In this document: positions 30,748 to 38,433 of the stretch, in pieces
How the letters are laid out: each line of letters starts with the position of its first letter
Numbering within the stretch: the stretch's first letter is position 1
Assembly (NCBI GenBank): GCA_048498315.1
Contig: JBEHYF010000041.1
Location: 1 to 38,433 of the forward strand
Reading direction: 5' to 3'
From: Actinoallomurus sp048498315
GTDB lineage: Bacteria > Actinomycetota > Actinomycetes > Streptosporangiales > Streptosporangiaceae
Length of the DNA: 38,433 bases
Position numbers and translations under genes: made by a program
The notes under the pieces: model-generated
The model's database searches: none
What the model saw: only the letters and a program-made list of their open reading frames with translations
Told to the model about the DNA's origin: nothing

Positions 30748-32901
30748 GTGGCTCTCAGGCTGATCATCGGGCTTGTCGCGACGGTCGTCGCGCTGGCGTT
30801 CGCCGCACGGCGGGTCCTTTTCCTCTACAGGCTCGCCATGAGTGGCCAGCCTGCGCCCGACCGTCTCGCCCTGGCCAAGGCGAAGGTCGGCGAAGACGTC
30901 AAGCTCCAGCTCAGCGAGGTCTTCGGGCAGCGCAAGCTGCTCAAGTGGACCGTCCCCGGGCTCGCCCACCTGTTCGTCATGTGGGCGTTCATCATCCTGA
31001 TCACCGTCTATGTCGAGGCGTACGGCGCGCTGTTCTTCGGCCTCGGCTTCCACATCCCGGTGATCGGCCGCTGGGCCGTGCTCGGCTTCCTGCAGGACTT
31101 CATCGCGGTCGCGGCGTTCGTCGGCATCGTCGTCTTCTCGATCATCCGGGTGAAGGACTCCCCGAAGCGGCTCGACCGCAGGTCGCGGTTCAAGGGCTCG
31201 CACCTGGGCGGCGCCTGGTTCACGCTCTTCATGATCTTCAACGTGATCTGGACGATGTTCCTGTTCCGGGGCGCCGGCGTCGCGACCGGCAACTTCCCGT
31301 ACGGGGACGCCGCGTTCATGTCCCACCTGGTCGGCAACGGGCTGAAGGGCCTGGGGCACGGCGCCGACGAGGTGCTGGAGTCGGTCGGGCTGCTGCTGCA
31401 CATCGGCGTCATGCTGGTGTTCCTGCTGTTCGTGCTGCACTCCAAGCACCTGCACATCTTCGTCGCGCCGATCAACGTGCTGTTCAAGCGGCGGCCCGAC
31501 GCGCTCGGCGCGGTGCCGCCGATGATGAGCAACGGCAAGCCGATCGATTTCGAGGAGGCCGACCCGGACGAGGACGTCTTCGGCCGCGGCAAGATCGAAG
31601 ACTTCACCTGGAAGGGCTTCCTCGACTTCTCCTCGTGCACCGAGTGCGGCCGCTGCCAGTCGCAGTGCCCGGCGTGGAACACCGGCAAGCCGCTGTCGCC
31701 GAAGAAGCTCATCATGGACCTGCGCGACCACGCGCAGGCCAAGGCGCCGTACATCTTCGCCTCCGAGGGTGAGCGCGAGAAGCTCCCCGAGAACGTCCTC
31801 GCGGAGGCCGGCCGCCCGCTGGTCGGCGGCGCCGACGTGAACGGCGTCATCGACCCCGACGTGCTGTGGTCGTGTACCAACTGCGGCGCCTGCGTCGAGC
31901 AGTGCCCGGTCGACATCGAGCACATCGACCACATCGTCGACATGCGCCGCTACCAGGTCATGATCGAGTCCAGCTTCCCGTCCGAGGCCGGCGTGATGCT
32001 GAAGAACCTGGAGAACAAGGGCAACCCGTGGGGCATGTCCGAGATGAAGCGCCTCGACTGGGTCGAGGAGCTCGACTTCGAGGTGCCCGTCGTCGAGGAC
32101 AAGCTCCCCGAAGACACCGAGTACCTGTTCTGGGTCGGCTGCGCCGGCGCGCTGGAGGACCGCGCGAAGAAGACCACCAAGGCCATCGCCGAGCTCCTGC
32201 ACATCGCCGGTGTGAAGTTCGCCGTGCTCGGCCCGATGGAGACCTGCTCCGGCGACCCGGCCCGCCGGCTGGGCATGGAGTTCATCTTCCAGATGCTCGC
32301 CCAGCAGAACATCGAGACGCTGGGCGACGCGGGCGTGAAGAAGATCGTGGCCTCCTGCCCGCACTGCTTCAACACGCTGTCGAACGAGTACCCGCAGCTC
32401 GGCGGCACGTTCGAGGTCGTGCACCACACGCAGCTGCTGTCGCACCTCGTCGAGACCGGAAAGCTCACGCCGGTCACGCCGATCGACGAGAAGATCACCT
32501 ACCACGACCCGTGCTTCCTGGGCCGGCACAACAAGGTGTACGCGCAGCCGCGCGACATCATGGCGAACATCCCCGGCGTCAAGGCCCAGGAGATGCACCG
32601 CTGCAAGGAGCGGGGGTTCTGCTGCGGTGCCGGCGGCGCGCGGATGTGGATGGAGGAGCGCATCGGCAAGCGCATCAACACCGAGCGCGTCGACGAGGCG
32701 CTGACCACCGACCCCGACACCGTCTCCACCGCCTGCCCGTTCTGTCTCGTGATGCTCGGCGACGCGATCAACGAGAAGAAGAACTCCGGCGGAGCCAAGG
32801 AGTCGCTGGAGGTCGTCGACGTCGCCCAGCTGCTGATCCGGTCGGTCAAGGGCGAGCCGCGGCCCGAGGCCGAGTCCGCCAAGGCCGCCGAGGCCGAGTG
32901 A
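30748..32901 (+). CDS. Membrane-bound Fe-S oxidoreductase with CCG domains (HdrDE-like, Rv0338c type)
   Basis: Predicted membrane redox enzyme, 717 aa. The N-terminal 250 residues hold about five to six membrane helices with several histidines, as in heme-b-binding NarI/HdrE-like modules. Two 4Fe-4S motifs follow: C297-C300-C303-C307-P and C376-C379-C382-C386-P. The C-terminal half has two CCG-type domains, ending with FCCGAGGARMW (C625-C626-G627), which in heterodisulfide reductase relatives bind an unusual 4Fe-4S cluster. The N-terminal membrane module fused to Fe-S and CCG domains is typical of actinobacterial proteins like M. tuberculosis Rv0338c, whose exact electron donor and acceptor are not settled. 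GTG 30748 has AGGAGG 8 nt upstream. It is divergent from dnaK. Confidence 0.9.
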   Translation: MALRLIIGLVATVVALAFAARRVLFLYRLAMSGQPAPDRLALAKAKVGEDVKLQLSEVFGQRKLLKWTVPGLAHLFVMWAFIILITVYVEAYGALFFGLGFHIPVIGRWAVLGFLQDFIAVAAFVGIVVFSIIRVKDSPKRLDRRSRFKGSHLGGAWFTLFMIFNVIWTMFLFRGAGVATGNFPYGDAAFMSHLVGNGLKGLGHGADEVLESVGLLLHIGVMLVFLLFVLHSKHLHIFVAPINVLFKRRPDALGAVPPMMSNGKPIDFEEADPDEDVFGRGKIEDFTWKGFLDFSSCTECGRCQSQCPAWNTGKPLSPKKLIMDLRDHAQAKAPYIFASEGEREKLPENVLAEAGRPLVGGADVNGVIDPDVLWSCTNCGACVEQCPVDIEHIDHIVDMRRYQVMIESSFPSEAGVMLKNLENKGNPWGMSEMKRLDWVEELDFEVPVVEDKLPEDTEYLFWVGCAGALEDRAKKTTKAIAELLHIAGVKFAVLGPMETCSGDPARRLGMEFIFQMLAQQNIETLGDAGVKKIVASCPHCFNTLSNEYPQLGGTFEVVHHTQLLSHLVETGKLTPVTPIDEKITYHDPCFLGRHNKVYAQPRDIMANIPGVKAQEMHRCKERGFCCGAGGARMWMEERIGKRINTERVDEALTTDPDTVSTACPFCLVMLGDAINEKKNSGGAKESLEVVDVAQLLIRSVKGEPRPEAESAKAAEAE

Positions 32902-32933
32902 CCACCGGTACCGGCGGTGCGCGAAAAGGGAAC

Positions 32934-32977
32934 GGCGGCGCCATCCCGGGGGAGCGGGGATGTGGGATGACGCCGCC
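32934..32977 (+). terminator. Long hairpin terminator after the Fe-S oxidoreductase
   Basis: GGCGGCGCCATCCC (32934-32947) pairs with GGGATGACGCCGCC (32964-32977) with one mismatch: a 14-bp stem around a 16-nt G-rich loop, 33 nt past the stop. Confidence 0.8.
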
Positions 32978-33408
32978 GGCGCTCCGACCAGAGTGTGACG
33001 AATACCACAAGGGTCTACGTAAACCGAACTGGTCGGTGACGCGTCGTCCGACGCTATCGATTTTGCCGCTGCTTGGCCACCCCTCTAGCCCTATAATCCC
33101 GAGATTCACCGAATCCGAGCAGCTCAGGCCACCGTTTCCCGGCCAACCGGCTGCCGCGCCACCGCCGGTCCGGCCGGCGGACGCCGGATGCCGCGTCCCG
33201 CTCTGGGACACCGGCCATCCGATCGCCGCCCGGCCGCCCAACGCAAGTGTCCCGAGCCGGCCCGGGTTCACGGGCGACTGCTGGTTCGGGGGCTGGGGGT
33301 TCATGGGTGGCTCCGGGTTCGCGGGGGCTGCGGACCCACGGATCGCTGACGGTCCAGGGGCCGTTGCGGACGCCCGGCAGGAGGCCCGCCTCATGTGAGC
33401 CAGGGAGC
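32978..33408. other. Intergenic region with an orphan TATAAT
   Basis: About 430 nt without a supportable gene. TATAAT at 33092-33097 is a perfect plus-strand -10, rare at this GC content, but no well-spaced -35 is seen. A start near 33103 would begin with GATTC-acc-GAATC (33103-33115), a 5-bp hairpin. The stretch 33260-33340 has repeated GGGTTC-type units and G-runs. An open frame across it (Gly/Phe-rich) lacks a start codon with a ribosome site. A small RNA is possible but unproven. Confidence 0.4.
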
Positions 33409-33440
33409 GGGCCCCACGGCATGGACCGCACGTGGGGCCC
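33409..33440. terminator. Hairpin terminator after the betaine transporter operon
   Basis: GGGCCCCACG (33409-33418) pairs perfectly with CGTGGGGCCC (33431-33440), a 10-bp stem with a 12-nt loop, about 50 nt past the stop of the minus-strand permease/binding-protein gene. It could also end a plus-strand transcript from the TATAAT at 33092. Confidence 0.7.
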
Positions 33441-33490
33441 GTCCGACCCGCCGACCGAGACGGCTTCCGGCGCGGCGGGCCGGGCCCGGC

Positions 33491-35251
33491 TCACCGGGTC
33501 AGGTTCCGGACGACGCCGGGGTTCTGCTTCTCCCACTCGGCGACGCCCTGCGCCTCCCGGCCCTTGTCCCTGTTCATCACCAGATCCTCCAGCGGGAACA
33601 GCTGGGCGTCGCTCATCGTGAACTTCTTCAGCCAGCCGTCCACCTGCGGGAAGTCCTTGGCGAAGCCCTTGCGGCCGAGCACGTGGATCTGCTCCGGCTT
33701 GCCGAACGCGTCCTGCGGATCCGCCAGCGGCTTGATCGGAAACTTCGAGTACGCCCAGTGTGGCTTCCACAGCGTCACGACGATCGGCTGGTGCCCCTGC
33801 ACCGCGCGGTTCAGCTCCGCGAGCATCGCCGCCGTGCTGCTGGCGACCAGCGTGTACTCGCCGTTCAGGCCGTACGCGGGCAGCACCTCGTTCTTGACGA
33901 TCTTCATCTCGCCGGCGCCCGGCTCGATGCCGACGATGCGGTTCTGGTACCGGCCGCCCTGCCCGCGCAGGTCGGTGATGGAGTTCGCCGGGTCGTACTT
34001 CGGCACGGCGAGCTGCAGGCTGGCCTTGTCGTACCAGACGCCGATGTCCTCGATCCGGCCCTTGTACCGGTTGTAGTACTGCGCGTGCGTCTGCGGCAGC
34101 CAGGCGTCCAGGAACAGGTCGATGTCGCCCTGCGCGAGACCGGCGAACAGCGGGCCGGCGTCCACCTGCTTCAGCGTGACCTTGTAGCCCTTCTTCTCCA
34201 GCGCGGCCTTCCACAGCCGGGTCGCCGCGATGTCCTCGTCCCAGGGGATGTAGCCGATGGTGATCGGCTTGCCCTTCGCGCCGCCGCCCGAGTCCATGAC
34301 GCCGAGGGTCGTGGAGAGTACCGCGAAGATCACGATGCCGGACAGCGCGATCGCCGGTCCCGGCCGGTACCGCAGAACGGACACCATGCCGCCGCGGGTC
34401 GCCTGCTCGGCGTGCCGCCGCGCCGCCGGGGCGAGCCGCTGCCCGAGCGCGCCGGTCATGCGGTCGAGGATGATGGCCAGCAGCACGACCGCCAGGCCGG
34501 ACTCCGCGCCCGCCGCCAGGTCGTACTGGGTGATCGCGCCGAAGACGTTCGCGCCCAGGCCCTCGGCGCCGACCATCCCGGCGATGACGACCATCGACAG
34601 CGACAGCATGATGACCTGGTTGACGCCGGTCATGATGGTCGGCAGCGCGAGCGGGAGCTGCACGCGGGTGAGGATCCGCGACGGCGGCGTGCCGAACGCC
34701 TCGGCGGCCTCCACCGTCTCCCGGTCGACCTGCCGGATGCCCAGCTCGGTGAGCCGTACGCCCGGCGGGATCGAGAACACCATCGTGGCGATCACGCCCG
34801 GCACCTCGCCGAGCCCGAAGAACGAGATCGCCGGGATCAGGTAGACGAACGCCGGCATGGTCTGCATGAAGTCCAGCACCGGGCGTACGACCGTGGCGAA
34901 TGCGGGCACCCGCGCGCTGAGCACGCCGAGCGGGATGCCGACGACCAGCGCGGCCGCGCTGGCCACGAGTACGAGCGCCAGCGTCTGCATGGCCGCGTCC
35001 CACTGGCCGAGCATGCCGATGAGGACGAGCCCGACCATGGCGAGCACGCCGGCGAGCAGGCCGCGCAGCCACCAGGCGAGCACCGCGATCAGCGCGGCCA
35101 GCGCCGGCTCCGGCGGCGCGGTGAGCGCGTGCGCCAGCCCGTGCACGATGCCGCCGACGACATCGCTGATCGCCGTGAACACCGGCTTGCCGTGCTTGGT
35201 CAGGAAGGCGACGACGTCGGTCACCCACGTGCCGAGGTGGATCCTAGGCAT
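33491..35251 (-). CDS. Glycine betaine/proline ABC transporter, permease fused to substrate-binding domain
   Basis: Membrane and binding component of a compatible-solute importer, 586 aa. Residues 1-290 form the permease (about six helices; the EAA-like loop is AEAFGTPPSRILTRVQLPLALPTIMTG). After another helix (AIALSGIVIFAVLSTTLGV), the C-terminal OpuAC domain (about 330-586) faces outward, with KPITIGYIPWDEDI, DLFLDAWLPQTHAQYY and VTLWKPHWAYSKF supplying tryptophans expected to form the quaternary-amine cage. The fusion matches OpuABC-type systems. ATG 35251 overlaps the ATPase stop by 8 nt, so translation is coupled. Betaine is the likely substrate; choline or proline betaine cannot be excluded. 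Confidence 0.92.
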   Translation of the reverse strand: MPRIHLGTWVTDVVAFLTKHGKPVFTAISDVVGGIVHGLAHALTAPPEPALAALIAVLAWWLRGLLAGVLAMVGLVLIGMLGQWDAAMQTLALVLVASAAALVVGIPLGVLSARVPAFATVVRPVLDFMQTMPAFVYLIPAISFFGLGEVPGVIATMVFSIPPGVRLTELGIRQVDRETVEAAEAFGTPPSRILTRVQLPLALPTIMTGVNQVIMLSLSMVVIAGMVGAEGLGANVFGAITQYDLAAGAESGLAVVLLAIILDRMTGALGQRLAPAARRHAEQATRGGMVSVLRYRPGPAIALSGIVIFAVLSTTLGVMDSGGGAKGKPITIGYIPWDEDIAATRLWKAALEKKGYKVTLKQVDAGPLFAGLAQGDIDLFLDAWLPQTHAQYYNRYKGRIEDIGVWYDKASLQLAVPKYDPANSITDLRGQGGRYQNRIVGIEPGAGEMKIVKNEVLPAYGLNGEYTLVASSTAAMLAELNRAVQGHQPIVVTLWKPHWAYSKFPIKPLADPQDAFGKPEQIHVLGRKGFAKDFPQVDGWLKKFTMSDAQLFPLEDLVMNRDKGREAQGVAEWEKQNPGVVRNLTR

Positions 35252-36518
35252 CGGCGGTCACCCCCGCCCCCGCGATCTCCTCGTCCACCGGCGCGGTGCC
35301 GTGACCGCCATCACCTCCGTGACCTCCGTCGGCCGCGGTTCCGCTCAGCTCGCCCAGCGCCGCCAGCAGCGTCACCCGCGGGATCACGCCGAGCAGCCGC
35401 CCCTCCTTGTCCGTGACGGGCACCGGCAGAGGACTCTCCGCGCACGCGGTGAACAGGTCCGCGACCGCGGTGTCGGCGTCCACGGGCAGCAGCCCGTCCT
35501 CCAGGATGCCGTCGAGCGTGTCCTGCCCGGCCCGTACGGCGTTCGCGGCGGGCTCCTCCCGCACCGCGCCGACCAGCCGCCGGTCGCGGGCCACGACGAA
35601 CGCGGCGGACGACTGCGTCTCGCGCATCACGCGCACGGCGGCCCGCGGCCCGCCGCTCGCGTTCACCACCGAGATCGGCTTCTCCATCACCGACCGGGCC
35701 GTCAGCACCCGCGTACGGTCGACGTCGGCCACGAACTGGGCCACGTAGTCGTTCGCCGGGTCGGTGAGGATCTCCTCGGCGGTGCCGACCTGCATCACGC
35801 GGCCGGCGCGGAGCATCGCGATCCGGTCGCCGAGCCGCATCGCCTCGTTGAGGTCGTGGGTGATGAACACGATCGTCTTGCCGAACTCGCCCTGCAGGTC
35901 GAGCAGCAGATCCTGCATCTCGCGGCGGATCAGCGGGTCCAGCGCACTGAACGCCTCGTCCATCAGCAGGATGTCGGTCTCGGCGGCCAGCGCGCGGGCC
36001 AGCCCGACGCGCTGGCGCATGCCGCCGGACAGCTCGTCGGGGTAACGGTCCTCCCAGCCGCCCAGGCCGACGTACTCGGCGAACTCGCGAGCCTTGGCCA
36101 GCCGCTCCCGCTTCGGTACGTTGCGGACCTCCAGCCCATACGCGGTGTTCTCCAGCACGGTGCGGTGCGGGAAGAGGGCGAAGTGCTGGAAGACCATGCT
36201 GATCTTTTCCTGGCGGAGGCGGCGCAGTTCTTTGCCGCCCATCGTCGTGATGTCGGTGCCGTCGATCTCGATGTGGCCGGTCGTCGGTTCGAGCAGCCCG
36301 TTCAGCATCCGGATCAGCGTGGACTTCCCGGATCCCGACAGGCCCATGACGACGAAGATCTCGCCCTCGTTCACCTCGAACGAGACGTCGGCGACCGCCG
36401 TCGTCGCGCCCAGGCGGCGGATCTCGTCGGGGCCGGCTCCTTGCTCGATCTTTCGGATGGCTTCGGCCGCTCGGCGGCCGAACACCTTCGACACCTGGTG
36501 CACACGGAGTCTTGGCAC
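35244..36518 (-). CDS. proV: Glycine betaine ABC transporter ATP-binding protein with CBS domains
   Basis: ATPase that energises the betaine importer, 424 aa. Walker A GLSGSGKST at 59-67, Q-loop near FQHFALFPHRTVLE, signature LSGGMRQRVGLARALA, Walker B ILLMDEAFSALDP and switch FITHD are all present. The C-terminal 130 residues form a CBS pair (about 270-400), which in OpuA senses ionic strength or binds c-di-AMP. A His/Gly-rich tail follows. GTG 36518 has GGAAGGA about 4-5 nt upstream. It is the first gene of the operon, with the permease/binding-protein gene overlapping its stop. The upstream region contains several palindromes. Confidence 0.94.
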   Translation of the reverse strand: MPRLRVHQVSKVFGRRAAEAIRKIEQGAGPDEIRRLGATTAVADVSFEVNEGEIFVVMGLSGSGKSTLIRMLNGLLEPTTGHIEIDGTDITTMGGKELRRLRQEKISMVFQHFALFPHRTVLENTAYGLEVRNVPKRERLAKAREFAEYVGLGGWEDRYPDELSGGMRQRVGLARALAAETDILLMDEAFSALDPLIRREMQDLLLDLQGEFGKTIVFITHDLNEAMRLGDRIAMLRAGRVMQVGTAEEILTDPANDYVAQFVADVDRTRVLTARSVMEKPISVVNASGGPRAAVRVMRETQSSAAFVVARDRRLVGAVREEPAANAVRAGQDTLDGILEDGLLPVDADTAVADLFTACAESPLPVPVTDKEGRLLGVIPRVTLLAALGELSGTAADGGHGGDGGHGTAPVDEEIAGAGVTADA

Positions 36519-36640
36519 GTCGTCCTTCCGGTCCGGCCGCGCCGCCGCCGGAGGGGAGCCCGTCAGGCCGCGCGGCGTGTCTGCGCGAACCGCCGGTCCG
36601 GTGGTTCCGGTGGCCCGCTCGTACGGCCCAAGGAATGTGA

Positions 36641-36656
36641 AGTGACGTAGATCACT
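36641..36656. promoter_or_regulatory. Inverted repeat upstream of proV
   Basis: AGTGA-N6-TCACT lies about 120 nt before the proV start. It resembles GntR-type operators in layout, but no regulator gene is adjacent. Confidence 0.4.
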
Positions 36657-36665
36657 CTCGTGGCC

Positions 36666-36700
36666 GTAAACCAGCCGTATGGGTCAAGCGTCTGTAAACC
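36666..36700. repeat. Direct repeats GTAAACC upstream of proV
   Basis: GTAAACC occurs at 36666-36672 and 36694-36700, with 28 nt between starts. On the minus strand a TTGATT(N17)TTTACA promoter-like pair spans the second copy. They may be regulator sites or part of tandem promoters. The same heptamer also occurs at 33019-33025 beyond the operon. Confidence 0.35.
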
Positions 36701-36734
36701 CTAGCGCCATGCAATAATCAACGCACGACAGTGT

Positions 36735-36768
36735 GCGGATGGTCACAATCCGCCATAACGCGTTTATG
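36735..36768. promoter_or_regulatory. Two adjacent palindromes upstream of proV
   Basis: GCGGAT-N7-ATCCGC (36735-36753) is followed directly by CATAA-N5-TTATG (36754-36768). Both are perfect inverted repeats in an unusually AT-rich pocket 220-250 nt upstream of proV. They look like operators of two dimeric regulators. From 36769 to 36956 nothing further is seen. Confidence 0.45.
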
Positions 36769-36956
36769 CGGGCCTGATCGCGGGAACCCCGGTGCCGCGA
36801 CACGGCACCCACCGCGAGATCAACGGCACCCGCCCGACGGCACGCCGCCTCCGCCGGGGCAGGAACTCGTTTCGCGGCGCGCGCCCGCCGGCCGCCGCGA
36901 CCTTCGCCGGCCTCCCGCCGCACCCGGCGGCGCGATCTTAGGAGTCGGCCGGTGGA

Positions 36957-37670
36957 TCAGCGGTACAGCCCGGGATCCCCCGGCTCGTAGATCCGGAACC
37001 GGTCCAGGTCGGTGGCGACCCCGCCGGTGCCCGCCGCCAGCTCCAGTGCCGCCGTCGCCACCAGCCGTACCAGCCGCGGATCGCGCGCGGTGTCGATGCT
37101 GAACCGGTACCCGTGCAGGCCCGGCTCCCGCCGCAGTGGGCCGAGCGCCAGCGGCAGCAGCCAGCGCAGGCTCGGCACCTCCGGCCCGTCACACCGGATG
37201 TGCACCGGCACGTCCCGCTCGGCGAGCACGAACGAGCCGTCCGCCTCGTGCCCCACCGGTGCCAGCCTCGGCAGGTACGCGCTCAGCCGCGCGGCCAACT
37301 CCTCCGCCGACACCTTCCGCGGGACGTGGACCACCACCACCTCGGTGGGATCGTCGGGGAACGTCTCCTGCGGCAGGTGCGCGTGTCCGCCGAACCGGCG
37401 CGCCAGCCCGCGTACGAGCCAAGTTTGGAACGGTCCGTAGTCGCTCGCGGCGAAGCCGTGTCCCTGCGGCAGGCCGGCCTTGTCCGCCAGGTCCGGCGTC
37501 ACCGGGAACGGACCGGCGAGCCGCACGCCCGCACCGAACGTGACCCCGCCGTCCACCGGGGCGGCCTCCGGGTCGAACCGCTGCACCGCCGCCAGCAGCC
37601 GTCCGGGCTCCGGCGGCTGTGGCAGCACCACCGCCGGAACCTTGCGCAGCTTTCTCGCCGAGGGCTTCAT
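36957..37670 (-). CDS. Protein of unknown function, coupled to dcd
   Basis: A 237-aa soluble protein that I do not recognise. It begins KPSARKLRKVPAVVLPQP and has an alpha/beta pattern with strands TEVVVVHVPRKV, SFVLAERDVPVHIRCDG and GYRFSIDTARDPRLVRL, and a C-terminal motif RFRIYEPGDPGLYR. No signal peptide, membrane helix, metal-binding cluster or P-loop is visible. ATG 37670 shares one base with the dcd stop (TGATG), so the two are translated together from one mRNA. This suggests a job related to nucleotide metabolism or simply a shared promoter. Starts further upstream would lie inside dcd and are unlikely. Confidence 0.65.
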   Translation of the reverse strand: MKPSARKLRKVPAVVLPQPPEPGRLLAAVQRFDPEAAPVDGGVTFGAGVRLAGPFPVTPDLADKAGLPQGHGFAASDYGPFQTWLVRGLARRFGGHAHLPQETFPDDPTEVVVVHVPRKVSAEELAARLSAYLPRLAPVGHEADGSFVLAERDVPVHIRCDGPEVPSLRWLLPLALGPLRREPGLHGYRFSIDTARDPRLVRLVATAALELAAGTGGVATDLDRFRIYEPGDPGLYR

Positions 37671-38245
37671 CAGATCTTCGTCCGGTGGAAGTTGAGGTAC
37701 GACCGCGAGGGGGTCGGGCCCCGCTGATCCTGGTACCGCGACTGCGCGTGCGCCGAGCCGTACGGGAACTCGACCGGCGAGCTCGTACGGAACAGGCACA
37801 TCTGCCCGATCTTCATGCCCGGCCAGAGCTTGATCGGCAGCGTCGCGACGTTCGACAGCTCCAGCGTCACGTGCCCGCAGAAGCCCGGATCGATCCACCC
37901 CGCCGTCGAGTGCGTCAGCAACCCGAGCCGGCCCAGGCTCGACTTACCCTCCAACCGGGCCGCCAGGTCGTCGGGGAGGCCGAACATCTCGTACGTGGAC
38001 GCGAGCACGAACTCACCCGGGTGCAGGATGAACGGCCGCTCTGCCTCGACCTCGACCAGCCTGGTCAGGTCGGGCTGCTCGATCGCAGGATCGATGTGCG
38101 GATACCGATGGTTCTCGAACACGCGGAAGTAGCGGTCGAGGCGCACATCGATGCTGGACGGCTGGATCATCCCCGCGTCGTACGGGTCGATCTTCAGCCG
38201 CCCTGACTCGATCTCGGCACGGAGATCACGGTCGGAGAGCAGCAC
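37670..38245 (-). CDS. dcd: dCTP deaminase (probably bifunctional dCTP deaminase/dUTPase)
   Basis: Converts dCTP to dUTP and, in the mycobacterial form, on to dUMP for thymidylate synthesis. The 191-aa product is a trimeric jelly-roll dUTPase-superfamily protein: QPSSIDVRLDRYFRVF, GKSSLGRLGLLTHSTAGWIDPGF at 100-122 and HVTLELSNVA with E129. The HSTAGWIDPGF segment matches the bifunctional mycobacterial enzyme rather than the E. coli HVTAHRIDPGW form. The GTG at 38245 is chosen because the MLLSDRDLRAEI homology begins there, and TACTTT lies 6 nt upstream with no Shine-Dalgarno (leaderless). A longer form from 38329 is unlikely. An unknown gene overlaps its stop. Confidence 0.93.
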   Translation of the reverse strand: MLLSDRDLRAEIESGRLKIDPYDAGMIQPSSIDVRLDRYFRVFENHRYPHIDPAIEQPDLTRLVEVEAERPFILHPGEFVLASTYEMFGLPDDLAARLEGKSSLGRLGLLTHSTAGWIDPGFCGHVTLELSNVATLPIKLWPGMKIGQMCLFRTSSPVEFPYGSAHAQSRYQDQRGPTPSRSYLNFHRTKI

Positions 38246-38251
38246 GAGGAA

Positions 38252-38257
38252 AAAGTA
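38252..38257 (-). promoter_or_regulatory. Leaderless -10 element of dcd
   Basis: TACTTT on the minus strand is followed by 6 nt (TTCCTC) and the GTG at 38245. Confidence 0.55.
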
Positions 38258-38323
38258 CCGGCTGGGCAGCGATGCTCGGCGACCGACCCGGCCCGTCCGT
38301 GCCGTCGACGCACCGGTTTCCGG

Positions 38324-38329
38324 TAACAT
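38324..38329 (+). promoter_or_regulatory. Predicted -10 of the tRNA-Gly gene
   Basis: TAACAT lies about 31 nt before the mature 5' end of the tRNA, a usual distance for a precursor with a short 5' leader. No clear -35 is seen. Confidence 0.45.
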
Positions 38330-38360
38330 GTGCGGGCGGTCACCCGAAGCGGCGGCCGAT

Positions 38361-38433
38361 GCGGGTGTAGTTCAATGGCAGAACTCCAGCTTCCCAAGCT
38401 GGTAGCGCGGGTTCGATTCCCGTCACCCGCTCC
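38361..38433 (+). tRNA. tRNA-Gly (anticodon CCC)
   Basis: A complete cloverleaf can be drawn: acceptor GCGGGTG (38361-38367) with CACCCGC (38424-38430), D-stem GTTC/GAAC, anticodon stem CCAGC/GCTGG with loop TTCCCAA (anticodon CCC at 38393-38395), T-arm CGGGTTCGATTCCCG. The mature body ends at the discriminator U (38431), and the next two bases are CC, so a CCA end may be encoded but is cut by the window edge. It reads GGG glycine codons. Confidence 0.97.

Noticed and set aside
32846..33394. Minus-strand frame of 182 codons after the Fe-S oxidoreductase
   Set aside because: It runs through the long terminator hairpin, overlaps the Fe-S gene in antisense, and has no ribosome site or family match.
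36684..36923. Minus-strand frame of 79 codons upstream of proV
   Set aside because: It crosses the palindrome cluster, has no start signal, and its N-terminal part is Arg/Ala-rich without domain features.

Overview
The window is a chromosomal segment of a very GC-rich actinobacterium. This follows from the third-position GC bias, frequent GTG starts, many leaderless promoters, the dnaK-grpE-dnaJ-hspR-clpB heat-shock operon with an HspR operator, and the gene set purA/DUF3151, fbaA/DedA, pyrE, clpB and dcd, which also lies in one chromosomal region in Mycobacterium. The style (class II aldolase, SigJ-type ECF41 sigma factor, NYN protein, NarL-type two-component system) fits a Streptosporangiales or Thermomonosporaceae-like soil organism. 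That placement is an inference from style; no rRNA or species marker is present.

Layout. 1-5.5 kb (all minus): a MurA-type enolpyruvyl transferase, a MOSC-domain protein, purB and purD. 5.6-7.0 kb: a structured leader holding a 33-codon small ORF, then corA (plus). 7.2-9.2 kb: an ECF41 module (NAD-dependent epimerase-like protein plus sigma factor with a fused SnoaL-like domain) behind a matching ECF41 promoter. 9.2-12.4 kb (minus): glycerophosphodiester phosphodiesterase, a broken ABC-permease remnant, purA with a short switch-like leader, and a DUF3151 gene. 12.6-13.2 kb: a secreted KPG-repeat protein. 13.7-15.9 kb: histidine kinase/response regulator pair. 16.1-17.2 kb: GNAT and HxlR. 17.3-19.6 kb: fbaA divergent from a DedA gene and a small membrane protein. 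19.7-20.9 kb: pyrE divergent from an alpha/beta-hydrolase. 21.2-23.3 kb: NYN protein behind a long leader, and a TPR protein. 23.5-30.4 kb: the heat-shock operon (minus). 30.7-32.9 kb: a membrane-bound Fe-S oxidoreductase. 33.5-36.5 kb: a two-gene glycine betaine ABC importer. 37.0-38.4 kb: an unknown gene coupled to dcd, and a tRNA-Gly(CCC).

Functionally this is mostly core metabolism: IMP/AMP synthesis (purD, purB, purA), UMP synthesis (pyrE), dUMP supply (dcd), glycolysis (fbaA), protein quality control, Mg2+ uptake and osmoprotection. Two regulatory circuits can be read from the DNA: HspR on its HAIR operator ahead of dnaK, and ECF41 sigma on the TGTCAC/CGTC promoter ahead of its partner epimerase.

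No phage, transposon, CRISPR array or biosynthetic gene cluster was seen. The best candidates for something undescribed are RNA-level: (1) the nested stem structure that buries the Shine-Dalgarno and start codon of a small ORF upstream of corA; (2) mutually exclusive pairings in the purA 5' UTR; (3) a long structured leader ahead of the NYN-domain gene. About ten genes also carry a TAnnnT or nAnnnT hexamer exactly 6-8 nt before the start codon and have no usable Shine-Dalgarno, which points to widespread leaderless transcription.
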